From an uncultured beta proteobacterium (GTDB taxonomy: Bacteria; Pseudomonadota; Gammaproteobacteria; Burkholderiales; Burkholderiaceae_E): DNA of 64,000 nt. The notes under the pieces are model-generated. The model was not told the origin of the DNA and searched no databases. It saw only the letters and a program-made list of their open reading frames with translations. Below are positions 36,088-45,261 of the stretch, one piece after another. The stretch is from positions 37,538 through 101,537 of the forward strand of contig CAIZNI010000027.1 of the NCBI GenBank assembly GCA_903934295.1, given 5' to 3'. A program made the translations under genes and the position numbers. How positions within the stretch are numbered: the stretch's first letter is position 1; every line of letters begins with the position of its first letter.

Positions 36088-37141
36088 AAAGCGCACCCGG
36101 CCCTCGCGGCTGGCGCTGGTGGCCGCGCCGCTGGCGGCGATCGCCTTCACCGCGCTGGTGGCCTCGCTGCTGGTGCTGTGGGCGGGCGCGCCGGTGGGTC
36201 GCACCGGTCTGCTGCTGCTGCAGGGCGGCTTCGGATCGGTGTTCGCGCTGACCGAGACCCTGACCCGCGCCACCCCGCTGATCCTCACCGGGCTCGCGGC
36301 GGCGGTGGCCTTCCGGGCGCGTCTGTACAACATCGGCGCCGAGGGCCAGCTCTATGCCGGCGCGATCGCGGCGGTGGCGGTGGGCGGGCTGCACGGGGGC
36401 ACCGGCTGGGACCTGCCGCCGGCGCTGCTGTTCGTCGCCATGATGGCGGCGGCCGCGCTGTGCGGCGCGCTGCTGCTGCTGGGCCCGGCGCTGCTCAAGG
36501 CACGCCTGGGCGTGGACGAGGTGGTGACCACGCTGCTGCTCAACTTCATCGTGCTGCTGGCGGTCTCGGCCCTGCTCGACGGTCCGATGAAGGACCCGCT
36601 CGCGATGGGCTGGCCGCAGAGCGTGGGCCTGATCCCCGACCTCGAACTCGGCCGGTTGATCGAGCGCACCCGGCTGCACACCGGGCTGCTGTGGGCGTTG
36701 TCGCTGGCCGGGTTGCTGTGGGCGCTGCTGCGCTTCACCGTCTGGGGCTTCGACATCCGTGCGACCGGCGCCAATGCGCGCGCCGCCGCGTTCGCCGGCG
36801 TGCCGGTCACCCGCACCGTGGTCGGCGTCGCGCTGCTGTCGGGCGCACTGGCCGGACTGGCCGGCGCCATCGAAGTGGCCGGGCGCACCGGCTATGTCAC
36901 CCTGGACATGTCGCCGGGCTACGGCTACGGCGGCATCGTGGTGGCGATGCTGGCCGGTCTGCAGCCGCTCGGGGTGGTGGCGGCCAGCGTGTTCGTGGCC
37001 GGCATCCTGGTCGGCGCCGACACGACCAGTCGAGCGGTGGGCGTGCCCACTTACATGGCGGACGTGATGGTGGCGACGGCCCTGATCGCGGTGCTGGTGG
37101 CGACGCTGCTCACCCAGTACCGCTGGCGCTGGCGCCGGTGA
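36077..37141 (+). CDS. ABC transporter permease, nucleoside-type (354 aa)
   Basis: Integral membrane protein with about eight to ten hydrophobic segments and the BPD_transp_2 permease block IGAEGQLYAGA near residue 90 and the RATGANARAAAFAGVP coupling loop in the C-terminal half. It begins 11 bases before the end of the ATPase gene and ends overlapping the second permease (GTGA), so stoichiometry is probably set by translational coupling. The pair of permeases with this ATPase and a BMP protein is the standard nucleoside/nucleobase importer arrangement (NupP/NupQ-like). Confidence 0.9.
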   Translation: MRLEKRTRPSRLALVAAPLAAIAFTALVASLLVLWAGAPVGRTGLLLLQGGFGSVFALTETLTRATPLILTGLAAAVAFRARLYNIGAEGQLYAGAIAAVAVGGLHGGTGWDLPPALLFVAMMAAAALCGALLLLGPALLKARLGVDEVVTTLLLNFIVLLAVSALLDGPMKDPLAMGWPQSVGLIPDLELGRLIERTRLHTGLLWALSLAGLLWALLRFTVWGFDIRATGANARAAAFAGVPVTRTVVGVALLSGALAGLAGAIEVAGRTGYVTLDMSPGYGYGGIVVAMLAGLQPLGVVAASVFVAGILVGADTTSRAVGVPTYMADVMVATALIAVLVATLLTQYRWRWRR

Positions 37142-38061
37142 GCGACCTGATCGACATCCTCGCCAACCCGGCCTTCTGGGTGGCGGTGCTGCGGATCGCC
37201 ACGCCGCTGGTGCTGGGCACGCTGGGTGTGCTGCTGTGCGAGCGGGCCGGGGTGCTGAACCTGGGCATCGAGGGAATCATGGTGGCCGGTGCCTTCGCCG
37301 GCTGGTTCGCGGTCTATCAGGGCCTGCCGCTGTGGGGCGGGGTGACGGTGGCGGCGCTGACCGGCGCGCTGTTCGGACTGCTGCACGCCGGCCTCACCGT
37401 GGGGCTGGCGCTGTCGCAGCACGTCTGCGGGCTGGGCATCACGCTGCTGGCGACCGCGCTGAGCCATTTCGCCTACCGGGTCACCTTCCCCAAGGTGAAC
37501 ACGCCCCCCACCATCGTGCCCTTTGCCGAGATGAGCTGGCTGCCGGTGCCGGTCCTGTCGTCGCAGACCCCGCTCACCCTGCTCGCGCTGCTGCTGGTGC
37601 CGGCGCTGGCGTGGCTGCTGTTTCGCACCCCCGCCGGGCTGGCGCTGCGCATGGTCGGCGAGAACCCGCAGGCCGCGCAGGCGCAGGGCATCAGCGTGCT
37701 GGCCACCCGCACCGTGGCGATCGTCGCGGGTTCGGCCCTGATGGGCGTGGCCGGCGCCTTCCTGACGCTGGCGGCCTTCAATGCCTTCTTCTTCAACATG
37801 ATCAACGGCCGCGGCTGGATCTGCGTGGCGCTGGTGGTCTTCGCCTCGTGGCGGCCCGGCAAGGCGCTGGTGGGCGCGCTGCTGTTCGCCTTCTTCGACG
37901 CGCTGCAGCTGCGCCTGCAGCAGGCCGGCGAACAGGTGCTGCCCTATCAGCTCTACCTGATGCTGCCCTACCTGCTGTCGATCCTGGCGCTGGTGATGGT
38001 GGCGCGCCGCGCCGCCTATCCGCAGGCGCTGATGAAACCGTACCGCAAGGGCGAGCGCTGA
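37138..38061 (+). CDS. ABC transporter permease, nucleoside-type (307 aa)
   Basis: Second membrane subunit of the importer, with about eight hydrophobic segments. Conserved block VLNLGIEGIMVAGAF and the ENPQAAQAQGISV coupling loop are clear. Start is GTG at 37138, overlapping the stop of the first permease by four bases (GTGA). The cytosine deaminase gene follows after 60 bases. Together with the upstream genes it would import cytosine, uracil or a nucleoside. Confidence 0.9.
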   Translation: MSDLIDILANPAFWVAVLRIATPLVLGTLGVLLCERAGVLNLGIEGIMVAGAFAGWFAVYQGLPLWGGVTVAALTGALFGLLHAGLTVGLALSQHVCGLGITLLATALSHFAYRVTFPKVNTPPTIVPFAEMSWLPVPVLSSQTPLTLLALLLVPALAWLLFRTPAGLALRMVGENPQAAQAQGISVLATRTVAIVAGSALMGVAGAFLTLAAFNAFFFNMINGRGWICVALVVFASWRPGKALVGALLFAFFDALQLRLQQAGEQVLPYQLYLMLPYLLSILALVMVARRAAYPQALMKPYRKGER

Positions 38062-38121
38062 CCGGTCACCCCGGTCCCGATCGCGCCCGGTCCCGACGAC
38101 CCTTCCTTCCGGAGACTCCCG

Positions 38122-39402
38122 ATGAGCCAGGCCGATCTGATGGTGCGCCATGTGAACCTGCCCGACGGGCGCACCGATGTCGATGTCGCGGTGCGCGACG
38201 GGCGCATCGTCGAGATCGGCGCGGCGCTGCCCGGCACCGCCCACGAGACGGTCGACGGCCAGGGCCTGCTGCTGGCGCCGCCGTTCGTGGACGCGCACTT
38301 TCACATGGACTCCACCCTGAGCCTCGGGCTGCCCCGGCTCAACCAGAGCGGCACCCTGCTCGAGGGCATCGCTCTGTGGGGCGAGCTCAAGCCGCTGCTC
38401 ACCGTGGAAGCGCTGGTCGAGCGCGCGCTGCGCTACTGCGACTGGGCGGTGGCGCGCGGGCTGCTGGCGATCCGCTCGCATGTGGACATCTGCGATCCGC
38501 GGCTGCTGGCGGTGCAGGCGCTGCTCGAGGTCAAGCGTCAGGTGGCGCCCTATCTCGACCTTCAGCTGGTCGCCTTTCCGCAGGACGGTGTGCTGCGCTC
38601 GCCGGGCGCGCTCGACAACCTGCGGCGCGCGCTGGACATGGGGGTCGAGGTGGTGGGCGGCATCCCGCACTTCGAGCGCACCATGGCCGACGGCGCGGCC
38701 AGCGTGACGCTGCTGTGCGAGCTCGCCGCCGAGCGCGGCCTGCGCGTCGACATGCATTGCGACGAGTCCGACGATCCGCTGTCGCGCCATGTCGAGACCC
38801 TGGCCGCCGAGACGGTTCGCCTGGGCCTGCAGGGCCGGGTCACCGGTTCGCACCTGACCTCGATGCACTCGATGGACAACTACTACGTCTCCAAGCTGCT
38901 GCCGCTGATCGCGCAGTCCGGCCTGCAGGTGGTGGCCAATCCGCTGATCAACATCACCCTGCAGGCGCGCCACGACACCTATCCGAAGCGGCGCGGCATG
39001 ACCCGCGTGCCCGAGCTGATGGCCCATGGGGTGAACGTCGCCTTCGGCAGCGACTGCGTGATGGACCCCTGGTATCCGATGGGCAGTGCCGACCTGCTGG
39101 AAGTGGCGTCGATGGGCCTGCATGTGGCGCAGATGACCGGCCAGCAGGCGATGCGCGACTGCTTCGATGCGGTCACCGTCAATCCGGCCCGGATCCTGGG
39201 GCTGGCCGACTATGGCCTGGCGCCCGGCTGCCATGCCGACTTCGTGCTGCTGCAGGCGCGCGATCCGGTGGAGGCGCTGCGCCTGCGCGCGACCCGCCTG
39301 GCGGTCTGGCGGCGCGGCCGCCTGATCTGCGAGACGCCCCCGGCCACCGCCCGGCTGAACCTGCCGGGCCGCCCGGCCGAGGTGAACTGGCTGCGCGCCT
39401 GA
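38122..39402 (+). CDS. codA: cytosine deaminase (amidohydrolase superfamily)
   Basis: 426 residues. Metal and catalytic residues align with E. coli CodA at a constant offset of two: His59 and His61 (HFH), His212, Glu215, His244 and Asp311, matching the E. coli residues 61, 63, 214, 217, 246 and 313. Supporting blocks are MDSTLSLGLPRLNQSGTLLEG and FGSDCVMDPWYP. It hydrolyses cytosine to uracil and ammonia in the cytoplasm. It is last in the upp-transporter operon, which supplies the substrate and consumes the product. CTTCCGGAGA is the ribosome binding site region. Confidence 0.93.
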   Translation: MSQADLMVRHVNLPDGRTDVDVAVRDGRIVEIGAALPGTAHETVDGQGLLLAPPFVDAHFHMDSTLSLGLPRLNQSGTLLEGIALWGELKPLLTVEALVERALRYCDWAVARGLLAIRSHVDICDPRLLAVQALLEVKRQVAPYLDLQLVAFPQDGVLRSPGALDNLRRALDMGVEVVGGIPHFERTMADGAASVTLLCELAAERGLRVDMHCDESDDPLSRHVETLAAETVRLGLQGRVTGSHLTSMHSMDNYYVSKLLPLIAQSGLQVVANPLINITLQARHDTYPKRRGMTRVPELMAHGVNVAFGSDCVMDPWYPMGSADLLEVASMGLHVAQMTGQQAMRDCFDAVTVNPARILGLADYGLAPGCHADFVLLQARDPVEALRLRATRLAVWRRGRLICETPPATARLNLPGRPAEVNWLRA

Positions 39403-39409
39403 AGGGCGT

Positions 39410-40285
39410 TCAGGCCGTGGCCGGCAGCGGCAGGTCCAGCGTGGTGGTGCGGCGCAGCTCGCGCCGGTAGGCCTTGTCGTCGAAGGGCCGCGCCCGGTGC
39501 ATCGTGGCGCGGTTGTCCCAGATCACCAGGTCGCGGGGCTGCCATTCATGGCGGTAGGTGAACTCGCGCTGGGTCGCGTGCTCCATCAGGTCGCGCAGCA
39601 GCAGCCGACCCTCGGGCAGCGGCCAGTCGATGATCCGGGCAGCGTGCGAGGCCAGGTACAGCGAGCGGCGGCCCGAGCCGGGAATCACCCGCACCAGCGG
39701 ATGCACCGCACCAGGCAGCCGGGCCTGTTCCTCGTCGCTGAACTCGAAGCCCAGCACCTGACGCGAATGGACGATCGAGTGGTGCACCTGCAGCCCTTCC
39801 AGGCTGGCGCGCGTCTCGTCGTCCAGGGCATCGTAGGCAGCGCGCATGTCGGCGAACTCGGTGTCGGCGCGCACCGGCGGCAGCACCCGCGCCGACAGCA
39901 GCGAGTAGCGCCCGGCGGGGTCCTGGAACGAGGCGTCGGTGTGCCAGAGCCGGTTGCTCACACCGGCCATGCGCCGGCGGTCGTCGCCGGCCATGATCTC
40001 GCCTTGGTCGTTGACGTTGGAGATGTCGGTCAGCGCCTCGTTGCCGAAGCGGTTCTTGGCCAGCACCGCCGCCGATGTCCGGGCGTGCAGGGTGCCGTCG
40101 AAACGCTGGGCGAAGTCGAGCTGTTCCTGGTCGGTGAACGGCTGGTCGCGAAACACCAGCACGCCGAATTCGTCCATGCCGGCACGGATCCGGCTCAGCG
40201 TGGCGGCGTCGTGCACCTGCCGAAGGTCGATCGGGCTGGCCTCGCCGACAAAGCGTCCGGCGAGCGGGCGGAATTCAAGGGTCAT
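39410..40285 (-). CDS. TauD/TfdA family Fe(II)/2-oxoglutarate-dependent dioxygenase (291 aa)
   Basis: The iron-binding triad is visible as His115-x-Asp117 (WHTDASF) and His263 (TMHRARPFD), with an Arg-rich block at 274-279 for 2-oxoglutarate. Sequence around the triad is closer to the alpha-type TfdA (2,4-D dioxygenase of bradyrhizobia) and related aryloxyacetate/sulfonate enzymes than to taurine dioxygenase. Product specificity is not predictable. Start ATG at 40285 with GGAGA upstream. It is divergent from a TctC-family binding protein, which may capture its substrate. Ends seven bases from the convergent codA stop. Confidence 0.87.
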   Translation of the reverse strand: MTLEFRPLAGRFVGEASPIDLRQVHDAATLSRIRAGMDEFGVLVFRDQPFTDQEQLDFAQRFDGTLHARTSAAVLAKNRFGNEALTDISNVNDQGEIMAGDDRRRMAGVSNRLWHTDASFQDPAGRYSLLSARVLPPVRADTEFADMRAAYDALDDETRASLEGLQVHHSIVHSRQVLGFEFSDEEQARLPGAVHPLVRVIPGSGRRSLYLASHAARIIDWPLPEGRLLLRDLMEHATQREFTYRHEWQPRDLVIWDNRATMHRARPFDDKAYRRELRRTTTLDLPLPATA

Positions 40286-40316
40286 TGCGGTGTCTCCGGA
40301 GGAACGGCTCTCGGGG

Positions 40317-40345
40317 TTTTTGACCGACTGGCACCGGCTTGTCAA
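40317..40345 (-). promoter_or_regulatory. promoter of the TfdA-like dioxygenase gene
   Basis: On the minus strand a perfect -35 TTGACA (40345-40340) is followed after 17 bases by CAAAAA (40322-40317), a weak -10, about 30 bases upstream of the start codon. It lies in the divergent spacer shared with the TctC-family gene. Confidence 0.4.
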
Positions 40346-40495
40346 CCGCGGCGCTGCGCGCCCGGGGCCGTTTCCGAGACCCCGGCGCCGCTGGCGGCGC
40401 GGCCGGGCGGTCGCGCGGGCGCCGATGCTGCCAGAATTCCGGCTCCTTCCCGCGCCCTCGGCCGCGGGCCTGCGCCACCCCATTCGGAGATTCCC

Positions 40496-41563
40496 GTGCG
40501 AGACATCGACGGTACCGCCCCTGCCTTGCGCTTGTCGCGCTCATCGCCCGCTGCGGCGGGCCCCGCGCCCGCCCCGGCGTCCATCGGCCGTGCCCGGGCA
40601 TCGATCCGGCGCCTGACCGCGCTGGCCGCGCTCCTCCTGGCTCCCCTGATCATGCCGGCGCCGGCCGTCGCGCAGAACTTCCCGGCCCGGCCGGTGACGC
40701 TGCTGGTGCCCTTCCCGCCGGGCAGCGCCACCGACGCGATCGGCCGCGCGCTCGCGGCCAACGTCGCCAAGACGCTGGGTCAGCCGGTGGTGGTCGAGAA
40801 CCGCCCCGGCGCCTCGGGCACGGTGGCCGCCGGCTCGCTGGCCCAGTCGTCCAATCCCGACGGCTATGTGGTGGCGATCGCCCCGGCCTCGCTGTTCCGG
40901 GTGCCGCACCTGCAGAAGGTGCCCTACGACCCGATCCGGGACCTGACCTACATCATGGCGTTCTCGGGCTATACCTTCTCGCTGGTGGTGCCCGAGAGCT
41001 CGCCCTGGAAGACCATTGGCGAGTTTCTGACCTATTCCAAGGCCAATCCCGGCAAGATCAATGTCGGGGCAAGTGGCACGGGCAGTTCCGGGCATGTGGC
41101 CACTCACTTCCTCGCCATGAAGTCGGGCGCCGACCTGACCTTCGTGCCCTTCAAGGGGGGCACCGAGGTGCTGCAGGCCTTCGCCGGCGGTCACATCAAT
41201 GCGGTCATCGACGGTGGCTGGGCCCAGATCGAGAAGCAGGGCAAGGGCCGGGTGCTGGCGACCTTCCAGGACAAGCGCATTCCCCGCCTGCCCGAGGTGC
41301 CTACCGCGCGCGAGGCCGGCTATGACGTGGTCGCCGCCAGTCCGATCGGGCTGGTCGGCCCCAAGGGCATGGACCCCCGGGTGGTGCGGATCCTGCACGA
41401 CGCCTTCAAGGCGGCACTGGCCGATCCGGTGTACCGGCGCTATCTGGAAACCTACGACCTGATCGACGGCTACATGACCGGCGACGATTACTTCAAGCTC
41501 GCGTCGCGGTTGTGGGTCGAGGAGAAGCGCAATTTCGAGGTGCTGGGCATGAAGCCCCAGTAG
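40496..41563 (+). CDS. tripartite tricarboxylate transporter substrate-binding protein (Bug/TctC family)
   Basis: A 355-residue periplasmic protein. Mature start near residue 60 (AVAQ-NFPARP), with the family signature PVTLLVPFPPGSATD and GASGTVAAGSLAQ blocks. Starts at GTG 40496, five bases after GGAGA. The pre-sequence is unusually long because about 35 Ala/Pro/Arg-rich residues precede the hydrophobic core (RRLTALAALLLAP); a later start is possible but no better start codon with a ribosome binding site is seen. Orphan, no TctA/TctB genes. Divergent from the TfdA-like dioxygenase. Confidence 0.87.
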   Translation: MRDIDGTAPALRLSRSSPAAAGPAPAPASIGRARASIRRLTALAALLLAPLIMPAPAVAQNFPARPVTLLVPFPPGSATDAIGRALAANVAKTLGQPVVVENRPGASGTVAAGSLAQSSNPDGYVVAIAPASLFRVPHLQKVPYDPIRDLTYIMAFSGYTFSLVVPESSPWKTIGEFLTYSKANPGKINVGASGTGSSGHVATHFLAMKSGADLTFVPFKGGTEVLQAFAGGHINAVIDGGWAQIEKQGKGRVLATFQDKRIPRLPEVPTAREAGYDVVAASPIGLVGPKGMDPRVVRILHDAFKAALADPVYRRYLETYDLIDGYMTGDDYFKLASRLWVEEKRNFEVLGMKPQ

Positions 41564-41620
41564 CCGACGAAAGACCCACCGGCGTGCTCAGGCGGTTTTC
41601 AGCCCGGGTGCGCCGGCCGT

Positions 41621-41626
41621 TACACT
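41621..41626 (+). promoter_or_regulatory. likely -10 element of the HiPIP gene
   Basis: TACACT matches four of six -10 consensus positions, 40 bases upstream of the ATG. A TTTTCA about 19 bases before it could be a poor -35. Confidence 0.3.
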
Positions 41627-41666
41627 GGCGTTCGTTTCACCCCTCACTCCTTCAAAAAGACCGACC

Positions 41667-41978
41667 ATGAACCTGACCCGCAGAACCTTCGTCATCCAAT
41701 CCGTCGTGGGCACTGGTGCCCTGGCCGCCGGCAACCTGGCTCAGGCGCAAGCGGCCATGGTCGCCGAGAGCGATCCGCAGGCCAAGGCCCTGGGCTATGT
41801 CGCCGTCGCCGCCAAGGCCGACAAGGCGAAGTTCCCGAAATACGCCGCTGGCCAGCTGTGCAGCAATTGCGCGCTGTATCAGGGCAAGGCGACCGACGCC
41901 GCGGGTGGCTGCCCGCTGTTTGCCGGCAAGCAGGTCGCCGGTCCCGGCTGGTGCAGCGCCTGGGCCAAGAAGGCCTGA
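41667..41978 (+). CDS. high-potential iron-sulfur protein (HiPIP)
   Basis: 103-residue precursor with a Tat signal (TRRTFV, then a hydrophobic stretch to AQAQA, about residue 30). The mature part has four cluster ligands Cys65, Cys68, Cys82 and Cys96 in the HiPIP pattern CxxC-x13-C-x13-C. HiPIPs carry a [4Fe-4S]3+/2+ cluster and transfer electrons in the periplasm, for example from the bc1 complex to oxidases or reaction centres. The gene is monocistronic by spacing. A TACACT at 41621-41626 is a likely -10. Length and composition are normal. Confidence 0.93.
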   Translation: MNLTRRTFVIQSVVGTGALAAGNLAQAQAAMVAESDPQAKALGYVAVAAKADKAKFPKYAAGQLCSNCALYQGKATDAAGGCPLFAGKQVAGPGWCSAWAKKA

Positions 41979-42146
41979 TACCGCGTCCGCGGGCGGTCGG
42001 CCGTCTGGCAGGCCGCTCATGGACGTCAGCGCTTCGATGGCTTCCTCATTGCCATCGATGGCGTCTCGCGCAGATCGCGAACGCGCGTCGGCCCGGTTCG
42101 GCTGAAGGGTCGGTCATCGCCGGGTGACGCCCGTGCTGCCTTGCGC

Positions 42147-43397
42147 TCAGTCACCGGTCGCGCCGGTGTCCAGTTCCAGCGCCAGCAGTTCGGCCACCGT
42201 CTGGCGGCGCCGGATCAGGCGGGTCTGCGCGCCGTCGACCAGCACCTCGGGGATCAGCGGGCGGGTGTTGTAGTTGCTCGACATCGAGGCACCATAGGCG
42301 CCGGCATCATGGAACACCAGCAGGTCACCGACCCGGGCCTGCGGCAGCTCGCGGGTGAGCACCACGCCGCCCTCGCCTTGGGTGAACACGTCGCCCGACT
42401 CGCACAGCGGACCGCCGACCACCGTCTCGCGCGACGGCCGCGGCGAATCGTCGGCGGCCAGCACCTCGATCTCGTGGTGGCTGCCGTACATCGACGGGCG
42501 CATCAGGTCGTTGAAGCCGGCGTCGGCCAGCACGAAGAAGCGGCTGCCCATGGTCTTGGTGGCGCGCACCTCGGCCAGCAGCACGCCGGCCTCGGCCACC
42601 AGGAAGCGGCCCGGTTCGATCTCCAGGTGCACCGGCTGCCCCTGGCGCTGCGCGATCTCGCGGCGCGCCGCGTCCCACAGGCCGAAGTAGTGGGCGGTGT
42701 CGATGCGCGGCTCGCCCGTCCGATACGGGATCGACAGGCCGCCGCCCGCCGAGATCGCGCCGATCGGGCGGTCCAGCCGCGCGACCAGCCCGACCATCGC
42801 CTCGCACACCTCGCGCAGGTGGGCGTAGTCGACCCCCGAGCCGATGTGCATGTGCAGGCCTTCCAGCACCAGCGAGTGGCGGGTGATCTCGGCCAGCGCC
42901 TGCGGCAGGTCGGTGTGCCAGATGCCGTGCTTGCTGTGCTCGCCGCCGGTGTTGGTCTTGTTGCTGTGGCCGTGGCCGAACCCGGGGTTGATTCGCAGCC
43001 ACACCCGATGTCCGGGCGCGCGCGCGCCGAGCTGCGTGAGCATGTCGATCGAGCCGGCGTTCACCGGAATGCGCTCGGCGATCACCCGCGCCAGCGTCGC
43101 CTCGTCGAACAGGTCGGCAGTGAAGACGATGCCCGAGGGGCCTTCGCCCGCCGCGCGGAAGCCGGCCGCCAGCGCGCGCTCGATCTCGCCCAGCGACACC
43201 GCGTCGACCACCACGCCCTGCTCGCGCATCAGCCGCAGCAGGTGGATGTTGGAATTGGCCTTCTGCGCGTAGCGGATGGTGTCGAAGGCCGACAGTTCGG
43301 CGATCCGGGCGCGGATGGTCGGGGCGTCATAGACCCACAGCGGCGTGCCGTGGTGCCGCGCCAGTTCGCGCAGCCGATCGGGTGGGAAGGGGTTCAT
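42147..43397 (-). CDS. lysA: diaminopimelate decarboxylase
   Basis: A 416-residue fold-type III PLP enzyme. The PLP lysine is Lys47 in YAQKANSN, the phosphate-binding glycine loop is GGGLSIPY, and the active-site GPLCESGDVF contributes the Cys/Glu from the partner chain. It decarboxylates meso-diaminopimelate to lysine, the last step of lysine synthesis. The ATG at 43397 gives the usual family length; the frame extends 23 codons upstream without conservation. Divergent from a CoA ligase gene. Confidence 0.94.
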   Translation of the reverse strand: MNPFPPDRLRELARHHGTPLWVYDAPTIRARIAELSAFDTIRYAQKANSNIHLLRLMREQGVVVDAVSLGEIERALAAGFRAAGEGPSGIVFTADLFDEATLARVIAERIPVNAGSIDMLTQLGARAPGHRVWLRINPGFGHGHSNKTNTGGEHSKHGIWHTDLPQALAEITRHSLVLEGLHMHIGSGVDYAHLREVCEAMVGLVARLDRPIGAISAGGGLSIPYRTGEPRIDTAHYFGLWDAARREIAQRQGQPVHLEIEPGRFLVAEAGVLLAEVRATKTMGSRFFVLADAGFNDLMRPSMYGSHHEIEVLAADDSPRPSRETVVGGPLCESGDVFTQGEGGVVLTRELPQARVGDLLVFHDAGAYGASMSSNYNTRPLIPEVLVDGAQTRLIRRRQTVAELLALELDTGATGD

Positions 43398-43507
43398 GAC
43401 CGTCAGTTTGCCCGAGGCGATGCGCGCAGGCCAATGTGCCCCGCGCGCCGGCGGCGTTATCCTCACGGCAAAGGCCCTGCCGCCGCGACCGATCCGAGGA
43501 GACCCGC

Positions 43508-45190
43508 ATGCCCACCCACCCGAACCCCTACCGCCAGGGCCTGGAGCGCAATCCGGCCAATCACGTGCCGCTCTCGCCCACCAGCCTCGTGCAGTGGGCC
43601 GCCGACGTCTACCCCGACCGTTGCGCGGTCATCCACGGCAGCCTGCGCCGCACCTGGCGCGAGACCTGGGAGCGGGCCCGCCGGCTGGCCAGTGCGCTGG
43701 CAGCGCGCGACATCGGCGAGGGCGACACCGTGGCGGTGATGCTGCCCAACATTCCGGAAATGATCGAGGCGCACTACGCGGTGCCGCTCACCCGCGCGGT
43801 GCTCAACAGCATCAACACCCGGCTCGATGCCTCGATGGTGGCGTTCATCCTGCAGCACTCCGATTCGAAGGTGCTGATCACCGACCGCGAGTTCTCGGCG
43901 ACCGCGCAGGCGGCGCTGGCCGAGCTCGCCGCCGCCGGGCGCGCGCTGCCCTTCGTGATCGATGTCGACGACAGCCAGTACCAGGGGCCCGGTGAGCGGG
44001 TGGGCGCGATCGACTATGAAAGCTTCATCGCCGCGGGCGATCCGCAGGGCATCTGCCTGTATCCCGAGGACGAGTGGGACGCGATCGGCCTGAACTACAC
44101 CTCGGGCACCACCGGCAATCCGAAGGGCGTGGTGGTGCATCACCGTGGCGCCTACCTGAACGCGGTCGCCAACATCGTCGCCTGGAACCTGCCGCGCCAC
44201 CCGGTCTATCTGTGGACGCTGCCGATGTTCCATTGCAACGGCTGGTGCTTCCCCTGGACCAACCCGGCGGTGGCCGGCACCCAGGTGTGTCTGCGCAAGG
44301 TCGAGCCGGCGGCGATCTTCGAGCTGATCCGCGAGCACCGCGTCACCCACTACTGCGGCGCGCCGATCGTCCACAGCACGCTGATCAACGCGCCGGCGGC
44401 GCTGCGCGAGGGCATCGACTGGCCGGTCAAGTGCATGGTCGCCGGCGCCGCGCCGCCGGCCTCGATGATCGAGGGCATGGCGCGCATGGGCTGGGAGGTC
44501 ACGCATGTCTATGGGCTGACCGAGGTCTACGGGCCGGCCTCGGTGTGCGCCAGCCATGACGACTGGGCCGAGTTGCCGCTGGCCGACCGGGTCGAGCGCA
44601 ACGGCCGCCAGGGCGTGCGCTACCAGTTGCAGCAGGGTCTGACGGTGATGGATGCACAGACCATGACCGAGGTGCCGCGCGACGGCCAGACCATGGGCGA
44701 GGTCATGTTCCGCGGCAACATCGTGATGAAGGGTTACCTGAAGAACCCGAGCGCCACCACCGAGGCGTTTCGCGACGGCTGGTTCCACACCGGCGACCTC
44801 GGGGTGCTCTATCCCGACGGCTATGTGAAGCTCAAGGATCGGGCCAAGGACATCATCATCTCGGGCGGCGAGAACATCAGTTCGATCGAGGTCGAGGATG
44901 CGCTCTACAAGCACCCGGCGGTGCTGGCCTGCGCGGTGGTCGCCCGGCCCGACGAGAAGTGGGGCGAGACGCCGCTGGCCTTCGTCGAGCTCAAGGCCGA
45001 CCGGATGCCGGCCACCCCGCAGGACTCGGCGGCGCTGGCCGCCGAGATCATCGAGCACTGCCGCCAGCACCTGGCGCGATTCAAGTGCCCCCGCGAGGTC
45101 CGCTTCCTGGTGGTGCCCAAGACCAGCACCGGCAAGATCCAGAAGCATGTGCTGCGCGCCCAGGTGGGTTCGGCGGGCGCGATCGGCTAG
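43508..45190 (+). CDS. AMP-dependent acyl-CoA synthetase, medium-chain FadD/AlkK-like (560 aa)
   Basis: ANL ligase: A3 YTSGTTGNPKG, A5 YGLTEVYG, A8 DRAKDIIISGGENISS, A10 Lys543 in TSTGKIQKH. The LPMFHCNGWCFPW segment and overall pattern resemble AlkK-type medium-chain and dicarboxylate/DMSP-like ligases. ATG at 43508 with GAGGAG seven bases upstream. It stands alone between lysA and an acyl-CoA dehydrogenase on the other strand. Activates a fatty or branched carboxylate; the substrate is not certain. Confidence 0.88.
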   Translation: MPTHPNPYRQGLERNPANHVPLSPTSLVQWAADVYPDRCAVIHGSLRRTWRETWERARRLASALAARDIGEGDTVAVMLPNIPEMIEAHYAVPLTRAVLNSINTRLDASMVAFILQHSDSKVLITDREFSATAQAALAELAAAGRALPFVIDVDDSQYQGPGERVGAIDYESFIAAGDPQGICLYPEDEWDAIGLNYTSGTTGNPKGVVVHHRGAYLNAVANIVAWNLPRHPVYLWTLPMFHCNGWCFPWTNPAVAGTQVCLRKVEPAAIFELIREHRVTHYCGAPIVHSTLINAPAALREGIDWPVKCMVAGAAPPASMIEGMARMGWEVTHVYGLTEVYGPASVCASHDDWAELPLADRVERNGRQGVRYQLQQGLTVMDAQTMTEVPRDGQTMGEVMFRGNIVMKGYLKNPSATTEAFRDGWFHTGDLGVLYPDGYVKLKDRAKDIIISGGENISSIEVEDALYKHPAVLACAVVARPDEKWGETPLAFVELKADRMPATPQDSAALAAEIIEHCRQHLARFKCPREVRFLVVPKTSTGKIQKHVLRAQVGSAGAIG

Positions 45191-45261
45191 TCACAGCGGA
45201 CGCGGTCCGCCGGGTACCGGGCGACGGGTGTTTTCCGGCCCCGGGGCATCGGCGGGCGGAC

